Of a DNA stretch of 19,334 nucleotides, positions 1-6,573 are shown piece by piece. The DNA is from Actinomycetota bacterium. GTDB lineage: Bacteria; Actinomycetota; Acidimicrobiia; Acidimicrobiales; Ilumatobacteraceae. How positions within the stretch are numbered: the first letter of the stretch is position 1; each line of letters starts with the position of its first letter. The position numbers were made by a program, and so were the translations under genes. Below the pieces are notes generated by a model. That model was not told the DNA's origin and did no database searches. It worked only from the letters and a program-made list of their open reading frames with translations. Where the stretch lies: assembly GCA_005788205.1 (NCBI GenBank), contig SXYT01000008.1:1-19334 (forward strand), read 5' to 3'.

Positions 1-533
1 ATCTGGTCGACCCTCTTGGCCAGCTGCCCGGCGCCTGGACCCCCGAGACGGACGCACGCACGCGAGTACGCGGCGATGATCCCCTCGACCGATGCGAACA
101 CCGCCTCGTCGGCAGACCCGCACATCACGGTGAGCACGCCGTTCTCCGCACCCGACTGGCCGCCCGAGATGGGCGCGTCGACGAACGCGACCCCGTGCAC
201 CTCGCACGACGTTGCCATGTCCATCGCGAGCTCTGCGCTGGTGGTGGTGTGGTCGACGACGACCAGACCCTCGCGGGCACCGTCAAGGACACCACCGTCA
301 CCGAGGATCACCTGGCGGACGTCGTCGTCGTTGCCCACGCAGAGAAAAACCACGTCGCTCACGGCCGCGACCTCGGCCGGCGTGGGCACGGCGCTCCCGC
401 CGCGGGCCACGACCCATTCGAGAGCCTTCGCAGACGTGCGGTTGTAGACCGTGACCTCGTGGCCGGTGGCAACGAGGTGGCCCGCCATGGGGGCACCCAT
501 GACCCCGAGACCGCAGAACCCGACGCGGGCCAT
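1..533 (-). CDS. Beta-hydroxyacid dehydrogenase (3-hydroxyisobutyrate dehydrogenase-like), 3' end cut by window edge
   Basis: Family members oxidise a beta-hydroxyacid (3-hydroxyisobutyrate, tartronate semialdehyde and similar) using NAD(P). The first 177 codons are visible. The Rossmann nucleotide-binding loop GLGVMG lies at residues 8-13 and is followed by APMAGHL. The substrate-binding signature DAPISGG is at 119-125, and the expected catalytic lysine is K173 in GAGQLAK. The helical C-terminal domain lies outside the window. The ATG at 533 begins 4 nt after the carD stop, so the gene is probably co-transcribed with carD; its ribosome binding site would lie inside carD and is weak. The usual KxxN motif reads KRVD here (D176), a change in a normally conserved position. 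The exact substrate cannot be told from sequence. Family call is firm; the specific enzyme name is open. Confidence 0.88.
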   Translation of the reverse strand, partial: MARVGFCGLGVMGAPMAGHLVATGHEVTVYNRTSAKALEWVVARGGSAVPTPAEVAAVSDVVFLCVGNDDDVRQVILGDGGVLDGAREGLVVVDHTTTSAELAMDMATSCEVHGVAFVDAPISGGQSGAENGVLTVMCGSADEAVFASVEGIIAAYSRACVRLGGPGAGQLAKRVDQ

Positions 534-537
534 CTGG

Positions 538-1173
538 CTACTCGTCGTCGTCTTCGTCGTCGGCCTTGGCCTTCTTCGGGGCCTCAGCCTTCTTCTTGGC
601 TGCCTTCGCCGGCTTGAGCACGCCCTTCTCCAGGGCGGCGTTCAGGAATCTCTCGGCCTCCTCGTTGGAGACCTTCAGGGCCGGGGCGATCTCTGAGATC
701 AGGTTGACGCGTGCGCGCTCGTACATCGTGCGCTCCGCCGCGGAGAGCGAGGCGTCACGGTTGCGGGCCGCGAGGTTTCGCACCACCTCGGCAACCTGGT
801 AGACGTCGCCGCTCTTCAGTTTCTCCTGGTGGTTCTTGAACCGACGCGACCAGTTCGACGGCACGCGCGGGTCGGCCTTCGAGAGCACAGCGACTAGGTC
901 CTCGAGCTCGTCAGGGTTGACCGGTGGGCGAACGCCCACTTCGTCCAGTTTGGCCGTGGGCACCCTCAGCGTCATCTCGTTGATCACGGTCTCGAGGATC
1001 AGGTACTCCTCTTTCTTGCCGCCACCGCCCGGGAACTCGAGTTTCTTGACCCCCTTGACCTTGCAGGCACCGTGCTGGGGGTAGATGACAATGTCATCTT
1101 TCTTGAAAATCACGCGGTAATTGTACGGCTTGGGTGGGCCATACGGCGATTCTGTGTCTGTGAGGTCCGTCAT
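538..1173 (-). CDS. carD: CarD/CdnL-family RNA polymerase-binding transcription regulator
   Basis: CarD binds the RNA polymerase beta subunit and stabilises open promoter complexes, notably at rRNA promoters. The 211-residue reading has a CarD/TRCF-type polymerase-interaction domain at about 22-90 (IVIYPQHGACKV, EYLIL, LRVP). A helical DNA-binding domain follows, with the conserved tryptophan W108 in NWSRRFKNHQEKL and the GDVYQVAEVVRNL helix. Mycobacterial CarD is 162 residues; this one is longer at both ends, with about 20 residues before VIFKK and a 24-residue Lys/Ala then Asp/Glu tail at 188-211. The start is uncertain. The ATG at 1173 lacks a well-spaced ribosome binding site, whereas an in-frame GTG at 1113 would give the mycobacterial-like N-terminus MIFKKDD. 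A tRNA-Arg lies just upstream and a dehydrogenase gene follows 4 nt downstream. Confidence 0.95.
   Translation of the reverse strand: MTDLTDTESPYGPPKPYNYRVIFKKDDIVIYPQHGACKVKGVKKLEFPGGGGKKEEYLILETVINEMTLRVPTAKLDEVGVRPPVNPDELEDLVAVLSKADPRVPSNWSRRFKNHQEKLKSGDVYQVAEVVRNLAARNRDASLSAAERTMYERARVNLISEIAPALKVSNEEAERFLNAALEKGVLKPAKAAKKKAEAPKKAKADDEDDDE
1120..1125 (-). promoter_or_regulatory. Candidate -10 element (TACAAT) for a leaderless carD transcript
   Basis: The minus strand reads TACAAT, one base from the TATAAT consensus, and ends 6 nt before an in-frame GTG at 1113-1111. This is the geometry of actinobacterial leaderless messages, where the transcript starts at the initiation codon. No recognisable -35 box sits 17 nt upstream. 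It lies inside the carD reading frame if the ATG at 1173 is used, so it is only a candidate. Confidence 0.35.
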
Positions 1174-1201
1174 TCCCGCGGGAGTGACGGACGAATGGAC
1201 C

Positions 1202-1278
<77 letters not shown>

Positions 1279-1289
1279 ATGCGTGGCGA

Positions 1290-1295
1290 AGTGTA
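1290..1295 (-). promoter_or_regulatory. Candidate -10 element (TACACT) for tRNA-Arg
   Basis: The minus strand carries TACACT (TANNNT type) in the 30-nt gap between the cinA stop and the tRNA, ending 11 nt before the tRNA 5' end. That would give a transcript start a few bases before the mature tRNA. No clear -35 box was found, so the tRNA may also be read from the operon upstream. Confidence 0.3.
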
Positions 1296-1308
1296 CCGAC
1301 AGGCCCGT

Positions 1309-2559
1309 TCAGGTGGATGCACCCGTGGCCAGCATGTGCCGGCGCAGGAAGTCGAGAGCGGTGATGACGCTCATCTGGCGCATCTGGTCGCGCATACCCG
1401 GCAATGTCATCGCGGTGGTCACGACGGAGCCGTCCGGGAACGCGGCAGCGACACACAGCGTGCCGGCGGGACGGCCGTCCTGTTCCTCCGGACCCGCCAC
1501 ACCGGTGAGCGCGAGTGCGACATCGCACCCGAGGGCCCTTCGTGCCCCCTCGGCCATCTGCGCCGCGGCGGCCTCGGAGACCACGGGACCCTCGTCCACG
1601 CCGAGCAAGGAGAACTTGACCTCGCTCGCGTAGCTGATGATTCCGCCCCTGAACACGCGAGAGGACCCTGCGACGTTCGTGAGCCGGCCGCCGACGAGCC
1701 CGCCGGTGACGGACTCGGCCACCCCGAAGGTCCACCCACGGTCGCCGATCATCTGCAGCACCACGGACTCCATCGTGTCGTCGTCCGTCCCGAACACGAT
1801 GTCGCCGATCTCGGCACGCACCCGCCGGTCCCACGCGTCGAGCGTCCGCGCCGCGGACGCCTCGTCTGTGGCCTTCACGGTGAGCCGGACCTTGATCCCC
1901 TCCCACCCGCTCGCGAGGAACGCGAGCGTGGGGTTCGCGAGACCGTCCAGTTCGGCGATGATGCCATCGAGGCGCTCGTTCAGCCGTGACTCGCTCTCGC
2001 CCCACGTGCGCAGCACGCGGCTCTTGATGACGGCGCGCTCGCCGCTGCGGGCCATGAGATCCGCCAGGATGGCGCGCTCGAACATGTCCTTCATCTCGTG
2101 CGGCACACCGGGGACCGCATAGATGACCTTGTCCCCCACGGGACAGATGAGCCCGGGCGCGGTTCCGCGGGTCTGCGCGATCACCGTTGCCCCGGCTGGC
2201 ACCAGGGCCTGGCGCAGGTTGTTCGCCGCCATGACCCGACCCCGTCGGGCGAACATCTCCTCGATGACGGACGCAACCACGGGGTCGTGGACCAGCTCGG
2301 CACCCATGATCGATGCGATCGCCTCGCGTGTGAGGTCGTCATGGGTGGGACCGAGGCCTCCGCAGATGATGACTGCGTCCGCATCGACGAGTGCGACCGC
2401 GATGGCATCCTCCATGCGGGCGAGGTTGTCCCCCACCTTCAGCTGCAGGTGGGACTCGATGCCAGCCGCCGCCAACTGCTCCCCCATCCAGGACGAGTTC
2501 GTGTCGTTGATCTGGCCGAGCAGGAGCTCGGTGCCGATGGCCACCACGTTGCACCTCAC
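1309..2559 (-). CDS. cinA: CinA-family protein (MoaB-like domain plus nicotinamide-nucleotide amidohydrolase domain)
   Basis: CinA proteins deamidate NMN to nicotinate mononucleotide in pyridine nucleotide salvage; the N-terminal domain is linked to ADP-ribose pyrophosphatase activity in some members. The 416-residue product has the full two-domain layout. The molybdopterin-binding-like domain occupies about 1-170 (GTELLLGQINDTN, GGLGPTHDD at 67-75). The PncC-type domain occupies about 260-412 (AESVTGGLVGGRL from 281, GSSRVFRGGIISYASEVK with Y310 and K315, LTGVAGP). Where some homologues have AESCTGG, this one has valine. It starts with a GTG that overlaps the stop of the preceding MFS gene (GTGA), which indicates translational coupling. 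In Streptomyces cinA also lies next to pgsA, so the position fits. Length and both domains are typical. Confidence 0.95.
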   Translation of the reverse strand: MRCNVVAIGTELLLGQINDTNSSWMGEQLAAAGIESHLQLKVGDNLARMEDAIAVALVDADAVIICGGLGPTHDDLTREAIASIMGAELVHDPVVASVIEEMFARRGRVMAANNLRQALVPAGATVIAQTRGTAPGLICPVGDKVIYAVPGVPHEMKDMFERAILADLMARSGERAVIKSRVLRTWGESESRLNERLDGIIAELDGLANPTLAFLASGWEGIKVRLTVKATDEASAARTLDAWDRRVRAEIGDIVFGTDDDTMESVVLQMIGDRGWTFGVAESVTGGLVGGRLTNVAGSSRVFRGGIISYASEVKFSLLGVDEGPVVSEAAAAQMAEGARRALGCDVALALTGVAGPEEQDGRPAGTLCVAAAFPDGSVVTTAMTLPGMRDQMRQMSVITALDFLRRHMLATGAST

Positions 2560-3818
2560 GGGGCCGTCACCACCCTGCGCTCTCTGACCAGCAGCCAGTA
2601 CGCACCCACCATCAGCAGTCCCACCGCGACGAGGCCCATGACAGAGAGGACGTGGTACCCGACAGCACGGCGGATGAAGCCCGAGGACAGCCCGGCGATC
2701 CCCCCGCAGAGGCTCATCATGAGGTCTGCGGAACCCTGCACGGTCACCCGCTCGCTGTCAGGAACGGACTCGAGCAGCATCGTGGACCCGCCGATGAGCC
2801 CGAAATTCCATCCGATCCCGAGCAGCCACAGGGCCGGGAACACGAGCACCGGCCCGTTGCCGCTGAGTGACGAGGCGACGGTGGCGAAGACCAGGATCGC
2901 CGCGCCGAGGCGCACGGAGGCGAGAGTCCCCTTCTCTGCCGTGTAGCGGCCGACGAGCGGACTGAACGCGTACATGCCCGCGATGTGCAGGGACACCACG
3001 TACTGGCTGAGCGTCTCGTGCCCGTGCAGTTTCATGTGCACGGGTGTCATCGTCATGATCGCGACCATCGCGACCTGTGACACGACCATGGAGCCGAGCG
3101 CGAGACGGCCCCTGCTGGTCGCCGTGACGATGCGGAGCGCCGCAGGGATGGAGGGCAGCTTCTCCCCGGCGGAGCCGCGCACCCCTCCCGAGAGGACGAG
3201 CGGGTCCGGCCGCAGTCGCAGCGAGACGTTCGTGAACGCCACGAGGAGCACGCACGAGGCAAAGAGCCACGGCCCTGTGTACCTGTTCCACCCGAACGCG
3301 TTCTCCCCCGCCCACTGCGCGGGCCCGATGAGGAGCGGGCCGAACACGGCGCCGAAGGTGGAAGCGAAGACGATGCGGCTCATGGCGCGGGAACGGTCGG
3401 CGGGGAGCGCGAGGTCTGTGGCGGCGTAGCGCGCGAGCAGGTTGGACGCCTGTCCGCTGCCGAACATGAAGAGCCCGGCGAGGAACACCACGAGCGTCGA
3501 GGTCTCCGCGCCGACTCCCGCGGCGACCGCCCCGCACGTGGCCAGGCCGTACCCCACCTGCATCCCCGGCCGGCGGCCGCGGCGCATCATCATCCGTGAC
3601 AGCACCTGCGACATGACGGCCCCGCCCGTGGTGACGGTCGCCGTCGCGATGCCTCCCCACGGCGTCTTCTGCCCGAGGATCTCCTGGATGACGTAGGCAC
3701 CCACGGTGACGGCGCTCGACATGGAGGCAGAACCGACGACCTGCCCGACCGTCAGCGTGCGCAGGGTCCTGCGCTGCAGTTCGGCCCTCCGCTCGTCGGT
3801 CAGTGCCTCTGCCGTCAT
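2556..3818 (-). CDS. Major facilitator superfamily transporter
   Basis: A 420-residue integral membrane protein with about 12 predicted hydrophobic segments. A cytoplasmic loop SRMMMRRGRRPGM at about 77-89 matches MFS motif A between helices 2 and 3. The two six-helix halves are separated by a polar loop around residue 205-225. The reading frame extends further upstream to 3917, but that part overlaps pgsA. The ATG at 3818 lies one base after the pgsA stop (TGAGATG) and begins a soluble charged N-terminus, MTAEALTDERR, so I use it. The 3' end overlaps cinA by 4 bases. The substrate cannot be inferred: the operon partners are housekeeping genes, and drug or metabolite efflux is only a generic possibility. 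Confidence 0.85.
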   Translation of the reverse strand: MTAEALTDERRAELQRRTLRTLTVGQVVGSASMSSAVTVGAYVIQEILGQKTPWGGIATATVTTGGAVMSQVLSRMMMRRGRRPGMQVGYGLATCGAVAAGVGAETSTLVVFLAGLFMFGSGQASNLLARYAATDLALPADRSRAMSRIVFASTFGAVFGPLLIGPAQWAGENAFGWNRYTGPWLFASCVLLVAFTNVSLRLRPDPLVLSGGVRGSAGEKLPSIPAALRIVTATSRGRLALGSMVVSQVAMVAIMTMTPVHMKLHGHETLSQYVVSLHIAGMYAFSPLVGRYTAEKGTLASVRLGAAILVFATVASSLSGNGPVLVFPALWLLGIGWNFGLIGGSTMLLESVPDSERVTVQGSADLMMSLCGGIAGLSSGFIRRAVGYHVLSVMGLVAVGLLMVGAYWLLVRERRVVTAP

Positions 3819-3819
3819 C

Positions 3820-4362
3820 TCAGCGCGCCTTGACCGCGTGCCATGCGTACTGCGCCCCTGTGATGAGCGTGAGAGCAACGGCCGCCCAGAGCAAGCCGAG
3901 CCACAGCCATGAGACATCGGTGGTCGTCAACGGCATGATGGCGAAACCCACGGCCAGCTGCTGGAAGAGCGTCTTCCACTTCGCCAGCCGGGTGGCAGGC
4001 ACCGACACGCCACGGGACCCCACGACCACCCGGTACGCGCTGATGAGGATCTCACGGCCGGCGATGATGCTGACGGGCAGGAGCCAGAAGATTCCCCGGC
4101 TGACCAGCGTGAACATCGCGCCGAGGATGAGGATCTTGTCCGCCAGCGGGTCCAGGAACGCCCCACTGCGCGTGGTCCCGTGCCTTCGCGCGAGGTACCC
4201 GTCGATCCCGTCAGAGGAGCACAGCACGACCCACACGATGAGGGCGACCCACGAGCCACGGCTGTCACTCGGGAGGATCGCAAAGAGAAAGGGTGAGGCG
4301 AGAACGCGCGTGACGGTGACGACGTTCGCCCACGTGGCGATGGCGTTGTCGTCGACAGGCAT
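3820..4362 (-). CDS. pgsA: CDP-alcohol phosphatidyltransferase, probable phosphatidylglycerophosphate synthase
   Basis: This enzyme transfers a phosphatidyl group from CDP-diacylglycerol to glycerol-3-phosphate at the membrane, the first step to phosphatidylglycerol and cardiolipin. The 180-residue protein carries the complete family active site DxxDGxxAR...GxxxDxxxD: D51, D54, G55, A58, R59, G67, D71 and D75. Hydrophobic segments flank it, as expected for the six-helix fold. The ATG at 4362 follows the rimO stop by 3 nt, and the gene ends one base before the MFS start. PgsA is preferred over phosphatidylinositol phosphate synthase because of its size and its neighbourhood with rimO and cinA, as seen in other actinobacteria. 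The acceptor alcohol is inferred from this context. Confidence 0.9.
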   Translation of the reverse strand: MPVDDNAIATWANVVTVTRVLASPFLFAILPSDSRGSWVALIVWVVLCSSDGIDGYLARRHGTTRSGAFLDPLADKILILGAMFTLVSRGIFWLLPVSIIAGREILISAYRVVVGSRGVSVPATRLAKWKTLFQQLAVGFAIMPLTTTDVSWLWLGLLWAAVALTLITGAQYAWHAVKAR

Positions 4363-4365
4363 GCC

Positions 4366-5637
4366 CTAGTCCACCAGACCCGCGCCGGCGGCGATGAGAT
4401 CAGGCCCGAAGACCTGCACGACCTCGACCTCGTGGAAATCGCCGACCGAGAGGTCATCGGCGACCTGGACCACACCGTCGATCTCGGGGGCCTCGCGGAA
4501 GGACCGGCCGATGCCCTGCCCGTCGACGAGCACCCTGACGGTCTCGCCCAGCAGCGCATCGCGCTTCAGGGCCGTGATCGAGTCCTGCATCTCGCGCAGC
4601 TCCGCGATGCGCTCGTTCATCAGCCCCGCGGGGATGTGGTCGGGCAGGGTCATGGCGTGCGTGCCCTCCTCCGGGCTGAACGTGAAGAAACCGCACCAGT
4701 CGAGCTGTGCCTGCTCCACGAAGCGCAGCATCTCGTCGTGGTCCTCCTCCGTCTCGCCGGGGTAGCCCACGATGAAGTTCGACCTGAACACCGCTTCCGG
4801 CTCCAGGGACCTGATGCGCTCGATCCGCTCGAGGAATCGCGCCCCGTCGCCCCATCGGCGCATCCGGCGCAGGTGCGGCTTGCTGACGTGCTGCAGGGAG
4901 AGGTCGAAGTACGGGACCCCGGTGGCGAGGATGGCGTCGACCAGGTCGTCGGACAGGTCGCTCGGGTACAGGTACAGCAGGCGCACCCAGTCGACCATCG
5001 CGGTGACCGACCTGACGAGCGCCACGATGGAGCCGGCGCCGAGCTCACCCGGGCGGTCCTTGCCGTAGCTCGCGAGGTCCTGGGCGACCAGAACGATCTC
5101 GCGTGCGCCGGTCTGTTCCACCTCGGCGAGGATCGCGTCGACGTCACGGCTGCGTTGGGGCCCGCGGAAGCTGGGGATTGCGCAGAACCCACAGTTGCGG
5201 TCGCAGCCCTCGGCGATCTTCACGTAGGCCCACGGCGCAGCCGAGCGGGGGCGCGGAAGATTGAGCAGGTCGAAGGACGGGACACCGGCGCTGAGCTTCA
5301 GCGGCTTGCGCCCGAGCTGGATCGGCACCCCGAACCCGGCGATCTGGTCGGCCTCCGGCATGGCCTCTGCGAGCTCGTCCCCGTAGCGCTCGGCCATGCA
5401 CCCCGTGACGACGAGCCGCGAGGACTTCTTGCGCCGGTCGTCGAGCACGAGGAGGGTGTCGATGCTCTCCTGACGCGCCTCCTCGATGAAGGCACAGGTG
5501 TTGACCACCACCACATCGGCTTTCGCGGGGTCGTCGGTCGCGACCAGGCCCTGGGCGACCAGTGTGCCGGCGATCTTCTCCGAGTCGACCTGGTTCTTCG
5601 GGCAGCCGAGCGTCTCGATGTAGTAGCGCTGCGCCAT
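4366..5637 (-). CDS. rimO: Ribosomal protein S12 methylthiotransferase
   Basis: RimO is a radical-SAM enzyme that adds a methylthio group to the conserved aspartate of ribosomal protein S12. The 423-residue product starts at the ATG 5637 (MAQRYYIETLGCPKNQVDSE), which places the family N-terminus correctly; the open frame upstream runs into the SMP-30 gene. The N-terminal UPF0004 domain has its three cluster cysteines C12, C48 and C80. The radical-SAM motif CxxxCxxC is C145, C149 and C152 (GCDRNCGFCAIPSFRG). A C-terminal TRAM domain covers about 360-423. The LGCPKN start and the CAIPSFRG motif favour RimO over the tRNA enzyme MiaB. It lies 10 nt after SMP-30 and 3 nt before pgsA. Confidence 0.96.
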   Translation of the reverse strand: MAQRYYIETLGCPKNQVDSEKIAGTLVAQGLVATDDPAKADVVVVNTCAFIEEARQESIDTLLVLDDRRKKSSRLVVTGCMAERYGDELAEAMPEADQIAGFGVPIQLGRKPLKLSAGVPSFDLLNLPRPRSAAPWAYVKIAEGCDRNCGFCAIPSFRGPQRSRDVDAILAEVEQTGAREIVLVAQDLASYGKDRPGELGAGSIVALVRSVTAMVDWVRLLYLYPSDLSDDLVDAILATGVPYFDLSLQHVSKPHLRRMRRWGDGARFLERIERIRSLEPEAVFRSNFIVGYPGETEEDHDEMLRFVEQAQLDWCGFFTFSPEEGTHAMTLPDHIPAGLMNERIAELREMQDSITALKRDALLGETVRVLVDGQGIGRSFREAPEIDGVVQVADDLSVGDFHEVEVVQVFGPDLIAAGAGLVD

Positions 5638-5647
5638 CGGGACGAGC

Positions 5648-6568
5648 CTACTGATAGTTGAGACGCAGCCCCCCGTATGGCCATTCCATCCGCAGCAACT
5701 GACCCGTTGACGACACGGTGATGAACGCTGTGCGCAGCCCCTCGCCACCGAAGCAGATGTTCGTGGTGATGCGGTCGTCGGTGGCGACGAAATCGATGAC
5801 GTCTCCCGACGGCGAGATCACGGTGACACCGCCGTTCACGAGGGTCGCCACGCAGATGTTGCCCGCCGCGTCGACGGCGAGCGAGTCGAACAACTGGTAC
5901 CCGGGGAGCCCGCACAGCATGACCGGCACCTCGGGGTTGATCGGCGCGACCTTGCCCGGTGCGGTGACCTCGCGCTGGTACACGCGGCCGGTGTGGGTCT
6001 CCGCCCAGTACACGCGGTCCCCTGCCGGCGAGAGGCCGATGCCGTTCGGCGAGTCCACCGGGAAGACGACCTCTTCGATGTGGGAGCCGTCCGCCTTCGC
6101 GTAGTAGATACCGGTGCGGTCGGCCGTGCGGTGGTGCCTGATGCCGTGGTCGGTGAACCAGAAGCCGCCGTGGGCGTCGAACACGAGGTCATTCGGCGCA
6201 CGGAGCGCAATGTCACCGCAGTGGGTGTAGAGGTCGGTGACCTCCCCCGTGTCGATGTTCACCCTCTGGATGCGCCCGCCGATGTACTTCTGCGGGTCGA
6301 ACTCGCCCGGGTACAGAAGGTCACCGACCTCCATCGGGGTGAACGCACCGCCGTTGTTGCAGAGATAGAGGAGGCCGTCCGGCCCCATGGCGAGTCCGTT
6401 CGGGAGACCAACGATGTCGGCAACCTTCGTCTTGGTGCCGTCGGGGGACACACGCGTCAGGCAGTGGCCGAACATTTCGGTGAGGATCACACTGCCGTCC
6501 GGCATCGCCACCGGCCCCTCGGGGAACCGCAGCCCCGTCGTCACGGTTTCAAGTGCCGGATTGGACAT
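5648..6568 (-). CDS. SMP-30/gluconolactonase/LRE-family protein
   Basis: This is a six-bladed beta-propeller of the family that hydrolyses sugar lactones or related esters with one bound divalent metal. All four expected metal or active-site positions are visible in the 306-residue product: E17 in FPEGP, N126 in APNDL, N175 in SPNGIGLS and D228 in LFDSLAVD. Repeats of the type PDGxxxxT and GNICVATLVNGG fit the blades. A GTG at 6577 overlaps the ftsK stop (GTGA), but the ATG at 6568 has a good ribosome binding site (GGGGTGA, 5 nt upstream) and is preferred. No signal peptide is seen, so it is probably cytoplasmic. Its place between ftsK and rimO is unusual for a sugar enzyme and gives no hint to the substrate. 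Confidence 0.88.
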   Translation of the reverse strand: MSNPALETVTTGLRFPEGPVAMPDGSVILTEMFGHCLTRVSPDGTKTKVADIVGLPNGLAMGPDGLLYLCNNGGAFTPMEVGDLLYPGEFDPQKYIGGRIQRVNIDTGEVTDLYTHCGDIALRAPNDLVFDAHGGFWFTDHGIRHHRTADRTGIYYAKADGSHIEEVVFPVDSPNGIGLSPAGDRVYWAETHTGRVYQREVTAPGKVAPINPEVPVMLCGLPGYQLFDSLAVDAAGNICVATLVNGGVTVISPSGDVIDFVATDDRITTNICFGGEGLRTAFITVSSTGQLLRMEWPYGGLRLNYQ

Positions 6569-6573
6569 GTGGA

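Noticed and set aside
4432..5661. A 409-codon plus-strand open frame opposite rimO
   Set aside because: Shadow of rimO, which has all its cluster cysteines; the antisense product shows no recognisable domain.
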